This document shows positions 45,161-56,097 of a stretch of DNA of 64,000 nt, piece by piece. Made by a program: the position numbers and the translations under genes. How positions within the stretch are numbered: the first letter of the stretch is position 1; the number at the start of each line of letters is the position of its first letter. The notes under the pieces are model-generated. The model ran no database searches, was not told where the DNA came from, and saw nothing but the letters and a program-made list of their open reading frames with translations. This DNA comes from Gnetum montanum (taxonomy: Eukaryota > Streptophyta > Gnetopsida > Gnetales > Gnetaceae), in contig MNCI01030156.1 of NCBI GenBank assembly GCA_015680685.1, positions 192,353-256,352 on the forward strand. The letters are read 5' to 3'.

Positions 45161-45383
45161 CTGCAATAAAACATAACTATCTGTTAGATCATTCATAAGT
45201 AGTCTAAGATGGTCCATATATACTTTCTCAGTTTGACGAAGTTATGTTAATGGCACAGGCACACCGTTAAGTTTCCAGGAGTGTTAAGGTAGGGGTTAGG
45301 GCCAAATTTTTCATAATTAAAAAACTAATTAATTAATTAGTTAATTACAGAAAGGCACCACCCCACCACGACTGAGAGCATAC
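45161..45383 (-). other. Putative intron in the ORF3 leader (C)
   Basis: On the minus strand a donor AAAG|GTATGC (GT at 45383-45382) and an acceptor TTTTATTGCAG (AG at 45162-45161) bound 223 AU-rich bases. GATCTAACAG about 25 bases before the acceptor could hold the branch point (CTAAC). The acceptor abuts the ORF3 ATG. This is read from sequence only; no transcript evidence is available. Confidence 0.45.
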
Positions 45384-45519
45384 CTTTGGATGCTTAAAAA
45401 GGGCAAGGACAGGTTGATGCGGACACGCGATGGAATGTAGATGCATTGGGAAGGGTTAGGCAGAAAAAATGGAAAAAAATCCCCTCAATTTGGACTCCAA
45501 ATGATGAAAAATAAAGAAG

Positions 45520-45630
45520 TGCAGTAGGGTATATATAAGGGTTGGGCGCTGCGTCGACGGGGCTATGTATACACAGGCACTGCATATACGGGGCCCCATA
45601 TACGCAGCACTGTTCACCCATGGACCAACA
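45520..45630 (-). promoter_or_regulatory. U3-like internal promoter before ORF3 (C)
   Basis: On the minus strand GCTGCGTATATGGGGCCCCG (45608 down) and CCGTCGACGCAGCG precede CCTTATATATACCC (TATATATA at 45537-45530). The C LTR U3 carries nearly the same word on the plus strand: GGCCCCATATATGCGGC at 42018 against GGCCCCATATACGCAGC here, plus GTCGACG motifs and a TATA box. Element A has its own version in the same place (22005-22090). Confidence 0.6.
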
Positions 45631-45758
45631 TTGACCAACCCATAAAATACCTGAAATGATGAATTTGAAAGCCCAAATTGAGGTGTTTGAAATGTAGAAA
45701 AGGCCTGATCATGGCTGAAGACAGGAGGAAGGTAATTACACACAAAAAAAAGACAAAA

Positions 45759-46346
45759 TTAAAGAATAAGATTGAAAAAGAATGCCACGAGGATGGAATC
45801 AAACGATGGGACACTGAAATTAGTCAACCAAGAAATCCAAAGGATGGGAGGCTTAATAGGTGGAACCAGAAATATGCAGGTGGGTCCTTCCCATAGCAGG
45901 CAACAACCTTTGTAGCCCCTACATACCCTCAACACTAGGGTCCATGGGCCTAGGTGCCGATAAGTGGTGTTGACCCGTGAAGACTTCAAACCAAGAAAAC
46001 CCGCCAAGGCATGAGAGACCGATGGAAAACATGACGAACACACAAAACATAAAAAGAGCAGTGAGGTGAGTATGGAGAGAAGCAGGAATAGAGGGAGAGG
46101 AGAGAATGGAAAGTCTAAGTGTTGGCCACATGAAACTTCGTGTGTGATCATGGTTAAGTGACCCAGTAGAACCTTCCTGAGGGCATACCCAAAACCATCT
46201 GCAAACAGTGACCTCGCAGTGATAGATGAAGGCTTGACTATTCCCCAAGGAAACAAGAATGACCCCATAGAGTACCACCACTCAAGGAAACGTGAGAAGA
46301 GGGAAGTAAAATGGGACAAAGTTAGAGGAAACCAAGGAGGTCCCAT
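45759..46346 (-). CDS. Uncharacterised sense frame between pol and ORF3 (C)
   Basis: 195-codon open frame on the element's sense strand, unusually long for a decayed copy, with a hydrophobic stretch (LPLFLLLSILTSLLFLCFV) that could span a membrane. Nucleotide sequence here is conserved in A (about 21480-21830), but there the frame has stops. A second, overlapping frame (46281-45919) is also open. It may be a minor env-like gene or merely spacer; I do not recognise it. Confidence 0.25.
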   Translation of the reverse strand: MGPPWFPLTLSHFTSLFSRFLEWWYSMGSFLFPWGIVKPSSITARSLFADGFGYALRKVLLGHLTMITHEVSCGQHLDFPFSPLPLFLLLSILTSLLFLCFVCSSCFPSVSHALAGFLGLKSSRVNTTYRHLGPWTLVLRVCRGYKGCCLLWEGPTCIFLVPPIKPPILWISWLTNFSVPSFDSILVAFFFNLIL

Positions 46347-46374
46347 AACTAAAGCATATGGCCTGTGAGAGGTA

Positions 46375-46605
46375 GTCTAAGGGGTGTGCTTTGAATTCCC
46401 CCGTGATTTGTTTTTCTTTTCTTTTGTGCGGGGGAACCACACCATGCGAAGACCCATGCATGTTTGCATGCATTCAACCAAGGGATGTGCTTTGAATCCT
46501 CATTTTATTTGTTTATTTTTTGCCTTTTTTTGCTTTTTATTTTTTATTTTCTTTTGTTTTTTTTTGCATTTTTGAATTTTATAGTGAGGACCATACCATG
46601 CAAGG
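46375..46605. repeat. Imperfect duplication of about 100 bp in the C spacer
   Basis: GTGTGCTTTGAATTCCCC...TTTTTCTTTTCTTTTGTGCGGGGGAACCACACCATGCGAAG (46383-46450) recurs as GATGTGCTTTGAATCCTC...ACCATACCATGCAAGG (46484-46604) with a longer T-rich middle. Confidence 0.6.
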
Positions 46606-47200
46606 TCGAATTGCCCAGAAGCTTCTGTGGAGAGACACTTAGAGTGGGAGAAAATCTGTGAGGACACACCAGCAACCTAGGGAATAGAACAAAACAACGA
46701 ATAAAGCATTCCCCTTGAAGTCACACTTGATTCAAAACATTGGGTTATCCCTCATTCTGGGAACTACACAAGTCACACATTAATTAAAATGTTTTTAAGT
46801 GAAAGGGTTACATGTTCGCAACAAAAGGAAAACCATGGAATGGTGAATGGGCGAATGATGTGGACTCACTTCCGAGTATATGAAGTGAAAAAAACGTAAA
46901 ATCCAAGGACAACCATGCAATGGTGGGAGCTAGATAACAAGGAAGACTATTACAGTACCCATCATAATAAAAATTGACTGTGCCAAACATTTGAAGACAA
47001 TATGATGATGTCTGCCATTACGTGAGAAAAATAGATAATTACAAAAAAACAAAAAAAACAACAAAAATAATGTGCAAACCTATGAACAATGGTGAAAAAC
47101 AAAAAAGTGTAAAAGAATAAGTGTAAAACAAAAAAGTGTAAAAAAATGATAAAACAAGGAAGTGTAAAACAAAAAATTGTAAAAATAAAAAAAAATGATA
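46606..47200 (-). other. Element C spacer with T-rich TTTTACAC tract
   Basis: 47040-47200 on the plus strand is a run of GTGTAAAACAAAAAA-type repeats, i.e. TTTTACAC words on the element's sense strand, directly after pol. It is the same tract as in A and B. No gene recognised in 46606-47040. Confidence 0.6.
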
Positions 47201-47229
47201 AAACGGTGAGGTGAGTAGGGAATGGATTA

Positions 47230-48590
47230 GTAGGGATGATGGCCTCCCCCACGACTGGGAGGAAAGGAGGAGACGTGAAAGATGGAGCATGGATGACCGA
47301 TCGATGACAAGGTGGTGGCACTGGTTGTGTGGAGCTCATGGAAAAGTTTGAGTTGTTGGCGGTTGACTAACTATGTTCTAGTGGGATCCCCAAGTTTGTG
47401 GATGAGCAAGGCCCCAGATGGAAAGGTTTTGGAGACAATATAAGGGCCCTCCCATAGTGTCTGAAACGTTGTCGATTGGGATACATGTGAGGGATTCTAA
47501 TACAATACCTTGTCTCCACATCTAAATGTGACCTTCTGAATCCTAAGATCATGTTATTTCTTGTTGTAGACCTTGTGGGTTTCATTTGAAAATAGGGCCA
47601 CTAATCGGTTCTCATCTAGCACACTTAAATTGATTAATCATTCTCGTTGTGCTAGCGGTAGGACAAGGCCGAGGTCACTAGCTGTGGATAGTGTCTGGAG
47701 TTCTGGTTGGATTGGAAGTGTTGGCAACTTTCCATACACTAACTCGTAGGGAGAGTACCCTACAAGAAGTTTCCAAGTGGAGCGATACGCCCATAGGGCA
47801 TCGTTAAGCTTGGTGCTCCAATCCCTCCTATATTTGCTAATGGTGCAGATAAGGATCTTGGTGATCTCCCTATTGGTGACTTCGGCCTACTCATTGGCTT
47901 GGGGGTGATAGGGTGTTGTAAATTTATGTGTTACCCCTAAGCGTTGCATGAGTTTCCGAAAAGTGACACCTGTGAAGTGAGTCCCATCATTAGAAATGAG
48001 TGCACATGGCACTCCAAACCTAGTAACGATTTGTTGCTGGACAAATCATGTAATGGTGTTAGAAGAATAGTCGATGATGGCTACCGCTTCTACCCACTTT
48101 GTATAGTATTCCACCGCCACGATGATGTATGCCTTTCCGTTTGACAAGGGGGTGATAGATCCCATGAAGTTGATACCCCAGATGTCGAAGGACTCTAGTG
48201 GCTAGATCCACTGTTGAGGTCNCCCACAAGGGCCCTCATGAGCATCTTGGATGATGTGTAGTGTATTATCATCAAGGACATACCATCGAACCAAGTCATC
48301 TACGCACACCTTGTAGAGGTGACCATTTATTTCCATGAAATTCTTGGCCTTTTGGAGAAACTGCTGTTTCTATCGATAGTTCCATTCCTTTAGCAATTCC
48401 TGGGTTGTAAGGTAGGTAAGGATGCGGTTGAACCAAGGGGATTCCTTGGGTACTTGAGGATCAACAATGCCTGTGAAGAGGAGTTCATCTGGAAACTGAT
48501 TAGATAAGGGCTTCTTGTCTTCTGCATCATCCCATTGTAACTGAGACAAGTGGTTAGCAACCACATTCTCGGTCCCCTTTCTGTCTACCA
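47230..48590 (-). pseudogene. Element C integrase
   Basis: The zinc-binding N-terminus lies around 48330-48215 (DAHEGPCG), followed by the core. WGINFMGS near 48160: the first catalytic Asp is Asn. LISNDGTHF near 47995: the second is Asn with an Asp beside it. YHPQAN, stop, AEVTNREI near 47900: the Glu is kept. Then KYRRDWSTKLNDALWAYRSTWK, GYSPYELVYGKLP and a C-terminal part with DKVLY and QRFRHYGRALILSP. An isolated ambiguous base is at 48222. Together with A and B this shows different lesions in each copy. Confidence 0.85.
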
Positions 48591-49030
48591 TGGTAAGATC
48601 AAACTCCTAAAGAATCACCAACCACCAGATTATGCAGGGGCTCACCATTGGTTTGTTCATTAGGAACCGGATAGCACTGTGATCAATGTGCACAAACACC
48701 TCATATCCGACCACATAGTGCCAAAATTTTTCTAATATGAACACCACTACCATCAACTCCTTCTCGGTGGTGGTATAGTTTAGCTGTGCACCCACAATGC
48801 TACAGCTTGCACAGTAGATATAATATGGACATTTTTGATCATCACACTTTGTAAGCATGGATCCCAAGGCATAGTTGGAGGCATCTGTCATAATGTGAAA
48901 GGGTCTAGACCAATCAGGTGCCCATAGAATCGGAGCTTCTACGAGTTTCTGTTTCAGTGCTTGGAATACAAACTTGCATTCCTTGCTCCAAACGAATGGA
49001 ATGTCCTTCTTTGTAAGTTCTACCAATGGC
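48591..49030 (-). pseudogene. Element C RNase H domain
   Basis: Open for 139 codons (49026-48607): FVFQALKQKLVEAPIL, ADWSRPF-like APDWSRPFHIMTDASNYALG (catalytic Asp in TDAS), QLNYTTTEKELMVVVF (catalytic Glu), VFVHIDHSAIRFLM (third Asp in HIDH). It would remove the RNA strand during reverse transcription. The chain continues in frame into VVANHLSQLQWDD after one stop near 48600. Confidence 0.9.
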
Positions 49031-49740
49031 TTGGCTATCTTCGAGAAGTGCTTTATGAAATTCCAGTAGTAACCAGTATGTCCAAGGAATGATCACACAT
49101 CTTTGACAGTACTTGGTTGGTGGGTTATTCCTTGGATGACCTTGATCTTTTCAGGGTCTACACTAATCCCTGTTGATGAGATGCGATGCCCCAACACAAT
49201 GCCCTCTTGGACCATCAAATGGCTCTTTTTCCAATTGAGCCATAGATTGGTGTCTACACACCTCTTTAAAACCTGCTCTAAATGGTCCAAGGCTTGCTCG
49301 AACGTGGCACCATAGGTGGAGAAGTCATCCATAAAGACCTCTACACCATTGCTGATATGTTGCTAGAAGATGCTTAGGAAAAGGCATTGGAACATCACAG
49401 GTGCATTGCATAGGCCAAAGGGCATCTTCTTATATGAAAAAGTCCCCCATGGACTTGTGAAGGTAGTTTTGGCATGGTCCTCTGGTGCTATTTGGATTTG
49501 GTTATAACCACTATAACCATCCAAAAAACTATAATATCGGTGTCCTGTGATTCTGTCCAACACCTGGTCCACAAATGGGAGTGGGAAGTGGTCCTTGAAG
49601 GTCGCCATGTTAAGCAACTGGAAATCAATACAGATCCTCAACTTGCCAGCTTTCTTGGATACCATAATGAGTGGGCTAACCCATTCGCTATCGGTGAAAG
49701 AATAGATAAATCCCTCCTTAAGCAATTATTCAATTTCATC
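49031..49740 (-). pseudogene. Element C reverse transcriptase
   Basis: Two long open blocks (49725-49363 and 49332-49093) in one frame, separated by a single TAG: SEWVSPLIMVSKKAGKLRIC, LLNMATFKDHFPLPFVDQVL, FLDGYSGYNQIQIAPEDHAK, KMPFGLCNAPVMFQ, then the catalytic FMDDF at 49335-49321 followed by STYGATF, and IVLGHRISSTGISVDPEKI. FMDDFS.YG is typical of Athila-type RT. All catalytic residues are present; a few stops are the only visible damage. Confidence 0.92.
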
Positions 49741-50049
49741 TTTTACAACCTGCTTCAATTTGGGATTCAACTATCTTTGTGGCTATCGTCGTGGCTTCAT
49801 GGAAGGGTCAAGGTAGATCTAATGCTGGCAGATCTTGGGATCAACTCCAGTCAACTCAAGATAGGACCATGCAAATGCAGCAATCCATTTTTTTACCATC
49901 ACCAGTAATTTCTTTTTATGTTCAGGAGAAAGAGTGGCATTGAGAATTACCAGCTTGCCATTTTGCAAAAATGCATACTCTAAGTGAGCTAGTAAGGACT
50001 TTAGCTCAAGGGGCTCTTGTTTGAAGCTCTCAGGGATTTGTAGTGTTCC

Positions 50050-50700
50050 TTAGTCATCTTGGTCATCAATGATGGAGCTCTGTTGATGAATCTCCTCCAT
50101 CACATCCGTGCTTTCAACATAGGCTTGCACTAGCCCCTCAAATGGTTCCATGCACAATGTGCTGCTAGCAAGATCAGCTGTCAGCCACTGGGTGCCCTCT
50201 TGGTTAGTGGCTGCTGCGTATAGGCACTGTTGAATGGGTGATTCCTCAGTACACCAACTGCATGCTTGAATGGATATCCTCTTAGCAGACCATAATTGCT
50301 GCACACAGTTGCACCCTGAGTCACTATACGCGATGCATGGAACTCTTTTCTTCTTGATCTTCCTGAAAGGATTTTCCTTTGAAATTTCCAGGGATAAATC
50401 TTGAAGTCCTAGTCGTGCGTCCACCGTGCTTAGCCAGGCTCTTCCCATGATGATTGGGAAGTTCCCCTTACAGTTCTCTACATGGATGAGTAGGAAATCA
50501 GCAGGGTAGGACCACCCACAAATGGTGGTCACAATGTCCTCCACCAAACCCAAGGGAACGGTGATGGACTGGTCTGCTAACTCGAGCCAGATGTTGCTCT
50601 TCTTTAGCGGGGGTAGGTTCCAGTTCTTGTACATGTCATAAGAGATTAAATTAATCCCTAACCCTCAGTCCAGAAGAGCTTTGCATGGCTTGTTCCCAGG
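50050..50700 (-). pseudogene. Element C aspartic protease region
   Basis: KPCKALLD, stop, GLGINLIS (around 50690-50645) keeps the catalytic Asp but has TGA in place of the Leu of the DLG core. Downstream, 50634-50050 is open for 194 codons with LADQSITVPLGLVEDIVTTI, NFPIIMGRAWLSTVDARLG (the LGR-like motif) and a tail with CNCVQQL. It runs toward RT (about 49740) through sequence without a clear motif. Confidence 0.8.
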
Positions 50701-51399
50701 AACCTAAAGGTAAATTAGGGGGCTTCCTAGATCTGTTAATTTCTAGGGAAGAGAACTTGCTTTGATCTAGTCAATCACAGCATGTGTGAGCATGACTGTC
50801 TAGACGTTGGAGTGCGGAGGAGCGGAGGACTGCTTGGGCAGTATGATGGTAGAGGAATTGGTAGGTTCAAAGGTATTGGCCACAAACATAGGTAAGGATG
50901 TGTTCAGATTATTATTGGGCAAAAAAAAAGGATGTTTGCATTGTTTGGGTTCCGAACCACTTTTCTGAGGTTCCGGTCGTAAGTTAACAACCCTTGTAGT
51001 GTTTCTTTGCTATGGCTATGATGGTATTTCTTCCTGCATGGATGGAGAAGGTAGAAACTAAGTGGAATGGTATGGAGGAGTGATAGAAGAAGGTGACGGA
51101 GGGTAGAAGAGATGTGGATTTGTCCCCATGGGTGATGGAGATGGATGTCTAAAATATTTAGGGGGATGGTAGTAATTGGAAAAGGCCGCATGACTAGAAG
51201 AGTCTCTTAGAGAGACTGGTTGCTGAACATAGTACCCATAGGGATCTGATTACTTGTAAGGGTACTGCTGCCTTAGATGTGGCATCCCCCACACTTGTGG
51301 TTGCTACCACTGTTGGAAGTATTCATATGGTTGCGAGGGCATTCCACTTGGATAATATCCTTGCTATTGTTGGTGGAATCACCTGGGGTTTCCTTGTGG

Positions 51400-53266
51400 A
51401 TAAGGTAACCTTCGGGGTGTCTGCCGCTACGCCAAACGAGGGTTCAAGGCATACACCCCAAACTCTTGAAGGTGTGACACCATAGGACAACATCCCTTAG
51501 GATGCTCATATTGGAATATGCCACATCCATCATCCTCCTCGGTGTCAGAGTCTACAACCTACTCTACTACAACAACTTTTCCCTTACCCTTATGTAGGGC
51601 ACGTTCAGCTCCCTTCTTCCTACACCAATCATGATCACTACCTTGTTCTTTGGACTCTTTTGCAATTTTCAATATACTTTGGAATTTCTCATCCAAAGAG
51701 TCCCACATTTTATCCACCTTTGTCGATATTTCAAATGCAAACTTTTGTAATGGAAAAGTCTTCCAATTCACTGCTGCTTCTAGTAGTGACTCATCCTCCT
51801 CATCACAAAATCGGACCTCCCTCTTCCTAAGGGAAGGATCTTAGTTAAATTCTTTTACATTCTCTTTTTTCTGAGTTCTCCTTCTTCCTTGATCACCTGA
51901 TCAATGAGGTGTTGCAACTGATGGGCCCTTAGCTCAAGCAATCTTCCCGTGGCATACACACCAAGGGTCTTTTGCATTTCAAAATGAAGCCCATCAATAA
52001 TGTGGCGAAGGTGTGCCCACTGAGAGTAACCATGACCAAGGCACCAATGTAACAATGAGTAATACCTACTCATGGAGGCATCCAAGGGTTCATGATTCTC
52101 TTGTTTACATCCTTGGATCTGTCGTCTCAGATTCGCCACTTTAGAGTACATTTGATATTTGTCATTAAAGATTTCAAGCATCGTAATCCATCTTTTAATT
52201 GATTCTAGCTCCAAGGACCAGTACCAACTTTTAGCTTCTTTGATGAGTGTGCAATGGAACAACTTCAACCATTGCTAATCATTATCAATGTTTTGTAGGG
52301 TGCAGGCATCATGGAACGCCTGCAGGTGGGTCTTTGGATCACAGTTGTATCCCCCTTCAAATCTAGGGATGTTGTTCATATCAACACGCTTGATCTAACT
52401 ATCCTTCATGTGCCTACTTGGAATGTGAACTGCCTCTGCAATTTGGAGCATGCTCTGAGTAGCTAACAATGGCTCGTCTGAATCATAGTCCTATTGGGGA
52501 CTATGACCTCTATGACAATTTCAGCTACCCCTTCTTTCATGCTGGCAAGGGCCACACGATTGGTCGCGTGCTTCCTCACGTTGTCCCCTTCGAACCTGTT
52601 TACCACTGTCCTTTCTCTCCAACCTTCCCTTGTTATGCTTAGAGCTTGAGCTGGATGAAGGTGTAGGAGAGGTGGAGGATGAAGAAGAATGAGAGGCATC
52701 GCCACCGCTTTGGTGGTGATCTCCCCATCTACCCTGGTGATGGCCGTGGTCATCTCTTCCAGCTTTGCTATGTGACCCGCCATCCCCTTGAGGATCATGG
52801 TCACTTAGAGGTTTATTTTGAATGACTGATTGGAGGATCTGCGGCCCCAGGTGAAGTTCGATTGAATGGGTATCATGAAATACAGGATCCTTGTCGTCTT
52901 ACAGCCCTTGCAAGAATAAGGGGTTGGTGAATTGCTTTCTCTTCTACTATTCATATCTCTCTGCTTGCTACTGATCTCTTGTCTCTTGAGCCTCCATAGG
53001 ATGATAATCCTGGTAGTCATGGTCCTCCATGACATAATCCGCCACCCGATCCTTGATGCCCAATCTACCAGATTGTGATATAGCATCGCAGGAGCTGCTT
53101 GGTCGGGTGGTAACATAATGCTACCCTCCATGTCCCACCATTGAAGATGCTCATCCTGATGTAGGATGAATGTGAAATCAAGGACATATTCTTGACATTC
53201 TTGCGGCATCGGTGGTTCAAATGCATCTCTCCTATGAGAAGACATGTTGGACGTTAGATGGTCCAT
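51400..53266 (-). pseudogene. Element C gag
   Basis: Starts MDHLTSNMSSHRRD (53266), or at the internal MSSHRRD that matches the start in A and B (53245). The gag core is open at 52268-51855: LIKEAKSWYWSLELESIKRW, FNDKYQMYSKVANLRRQIQG, NHEPLDASMSRYYSLLHWC, LRHIIDGLHFEMQKTLGVYA. Then a Lys/Glu-rich part (51771-51559) and the knuckle CGIFQYEHPKGCCPMVSHLQ (51531-51484). Comparing A, B and C, the knuckle pattern is CX2CX3HX4C, with a different Cys lost in each copy. Frame changes occur near 52805 and 52460. Confidence 0.85.
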
Positions 53267-53390
53267 ATAATCGATGTACCTTACAATTAACTTAAGTTTG
53301 CCTAGTGTGCGTAAATATTTCTACCCTGGGTCCATTCCAACGACTTAAATGATAATTTCACTAAGGTCAGATGACACATGTAAGACTAAT

Positions 53391-53411
53391 AGTCCCTGGC
53401 AACGACGGTAA
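53391..53411 (-). promoter_or_regulatory. Primer-binding site of element C
   Basis: Minus strand TTACCGTCGTTGCCAGGGAC next to the 5' LTR; close to the Athila/Tat type TGGCGCCGTTGCCGGGGA, supporting tRNA-Asp priming. Confidence 0.8.
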
Positions 53412-54300
53412 TGATGAGCGGCTAGGTATCCCTATGTTCAACCATATGAATCATGAGCATTCACACATGACTCGGTTGAAATCCGCAGACTGTAAGCACT
53501 TAACATACATCAGACTTCTAACTAGTGAAATCTTGGGTTAGAATGGTCATTATCATCCTAATCTCACTTATGAGGTTCTGTTTACGTTGGTTAAGTGAGA
53601 TTAAGGCTAATGATTTTTATACCTTTTTAATTATCTTTTTGGCAACTAATCATTTCAGAAAATAAGGATAGAATATTAATTAATCTAAAAATTATCTTAA
53701 TCTAAATCTTAACTATTCCTATCATAAGTATCTGATCCCATCTTCTGAGTACATTCTGAGCATTGCCTAACACTTTTGGGTTACCAGACGTTAAGCGTCA
53801 TTGGGCTTACCAAGTGTTTGGGTTATGTTTGAGATGGTCATACTTATGTCTTAACGAACTACGAATGAACAATAATGATTGAGATTATAATAATGAAAAC
53901 ATAAGTAATTAACAAGTAAATAATAAAGCATAAATAAGTAATTAATAAAGCATAAACATATTAAACTATTAAATGCATGAAATAACTAGGTCCAAATGAT
54001 GCAAGGAATGCTTGAACAGTTCGTCTTTATTGCCGTCATGACAATGGGCTCAGATACATCAATGCTCGAATAAAGATCTGATCACTTTTCTTACACCTGC
54101 TACGGGCACTTGGAAAATATTCTATCTCTTGCAGGAACAAACTGCAAGAGCTTTGCTACAACTACTCAAAAAGATGGATAAATGAGGCGGAAGGCCCTTA
54201 TATTTATAGGCTAGGAAGGGTGGCTGCATAAATGGGGCCACGTCGACATAGCAGCGTATACGTGGCCCAGTCGACGCATTGACTAAATGACACTTCATCA
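53412..54300 (-). repeat. Element C 5' LTR
   Basis: 889 bp; plus strand TGATGAGCGG...CACTTCATCA. It contains the stem-loop TAATCTCACTT (53559-53569) with AAGTGAGATTA (53593-53603), and a minus-strand TATA box CCTATAAATATAAGG near 54205. It is shorter than the 3' LTR mainly because U3 repeat units are missing near 54240. Confidence 0.92.
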
Positions 54301-54849
54301 ACGAATCACAGCTTTGTTACTATTTTTACTAATATAAAATTTTTAATTGCTTATTGGAACACATGAAAGAGATAATCTTTGACAATGACCCAATGCTTAT
54401 TAAAATTTCAATTGGAAAAACATCAAATCTTGAACCTTTACTATAAGCCAAATTAAAAAGTATTTCTTTGATTTATTTCATTATAATTTTTATTTTAAAA
54501 ATAATTTGGTATGATTCTATTATAAGATGAGAAATATGCATACTAGAAGCCTTGAAGATTTTAAGGCTAAAACCTTTAGACGAAAAAAAAAGAAAAATAA
54601 TTTGCTAAAAAGCTATCAATAGTCAATATTTGTAGTGATGGAATCATTTATATAAAGCAATTATAGTATAGGTACTTGATGATTTCCTTAGATATATTTA
54701 ATAAAATTCTTACATAATTTATCTTTAATTTTTTGCCAAGCCATGCAACTTTTAGTAAGAACACTTTTAGCTTCAAAAGAATTCTAAAATTATTTATCAT
54801 AATGAGCTTTAGCCAAGGCTTTTTGAGTTTCAAAATCAAAGGAATTTTG
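54301..54849. other. No clear gene; possibly the tail of the LINE relic
   Basis: AT-rich. A 63-codon minus frame (54839-54648) is Lys/Leu-rich and may continue the LINE that starts at 56600, but I see no diagnostic motif. Confidence 0.35.
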
Positions 54850-55270
54850 GTCTAAAAAATCTATATTTTCTTAACAAATTCTGTAATCTCTTCTTCAACT
54901 TGGTACTTTCACATAGAAAATTGATTTCCAAATCATCTAGCATAATTTCTAACTCTACAAGTAGTTCATCTTTACCAATTAATCCAACCAATATTACCAA
55001 TAGTTTTGTTTGTTTGTTTATTTGGATTTTTCATTTGCAACCCACAAAGACTTTAAAATAGTTTCCCACTAGGTCCTATGAACAGATTAGCATGCATATG
55101 AAAAAGATCCTAGTTTTGACAGGAGGAAGAATTAATCTTAGAGAAAAAATAATAATAGGAAAATGTTCTAATAAAGTAGCATCTGTATGTACTTCTACTT
55201 GTAGGCTTTCAAAAAAATAAGTAGATATGTAAAATCTATTAAGTTGATAATAAATTTTATTATCTCCTTG

Positions 55271-55275
55271 TTGAT
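55271..55275. repeat. Target-site duplication of solo LTR E (left)
   Basis: TTGAT, identical to 56098-56102. Confidence 0.88.
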
Positions 55276-56097
55276 TGATGAAGCATATTTCTTCATCTTC
55301 TCTGATGTTGAGTATTCAATGTCAATGCCTAGATGCAACGTTGGATATCCGATGTCATGGGGTATACACTAGCCTATAAATATAGCACTTAGGCTCATGA
55401 TTTTTAGATAGTTTTTTAGTCAAAGTAGCGAAGCTCTTGTAGTTTGTCTCCTTTAAAGTTAGAATATTTTTTGAGTGCCTACAGTAGAAGTTTGAGTGTA
55501 TACAGATCTTTGTTCAAACATTGATGTACTTGAGCACAGTAGTGTGATGAGAATAAAAATGAACGTTTTTGACAATCCTTGCAACACTAAGAATATATTA
55601 ATGTTTTCTTTAGCGCACTTTATTTTTATGAACTTTAGTTTAATGCATTTTAATTAAGTAATTAATTTCCAAAACGTTCTCAACAAAAGCACGACCACTT
55701 CGAGCATATATATAGTGCTTGATAACCCAACAATGCTTAATGTTTGGTGACCCAGCAACATTATATGTGTTCAAGAAAGTGGGATGGATACTTATGTTAG
55801 GATAGCTAGGTAGTAGATAAATTGGATCTTAAATCACTCTACCTTTCATTATTGTTGTAGGAAAGTAAAATTATAAAACATAAAATGAGAAAAATCATGT
55901 ATCTCAATTACATGTAAACCATATCCTTGAGCTTCACAAGTGTAGTTGGGAAGACAAAGAACGTTCTCAACATCCATTTCACTTCCTAGAAGAACTAGTG
56001 CACTAGAGAACTATAGGTCCATAGAATTCGACCAGATCATGCGTAAATGCCTTAGTGATTTGTATGGTTGTGCATACAGGTACCACGCCACTCATCA
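55276..56097 (+). repeat. Solo LTR E, Athila-type
   Basis: 822 bp, TGATGAAGCA...CACTCATCA, with a perfect TTGAT duplication on both sides and no internal sequence. TATAAATA near 55372. The layout matches the LTRs of A and B over most of its length, but U3 is shorter. It arose from a full element by recombination between its LTRs, and it interrupts the LINE relic. Confidence 0.92.

Larger units (their letters stand above)
41146..54300 (-). mobile_element. Element C: full-length Athila-type Ty3/gypsy retrotransposon, decayed
   Basis: 13.2 kb on the minus strand. Flanks are ATGAA (41141-41145) and ACGAA (54301-54305), a 5-bp duplication with one C/T change in a CpG. Same gene order as A. It is the best-preserved copy: RT, RNase H and much of the integrase stay open over long stretches. 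LTRs and coding parts differ clearly from A and B, so it is a separate family within the same lineage. Confidence 0.92.

Noticed and set aside
48222-48222. Single N treated as another contig join
   Set aside because: No flanking duplicate; it looks like one ambiguous base in the integrase of C.
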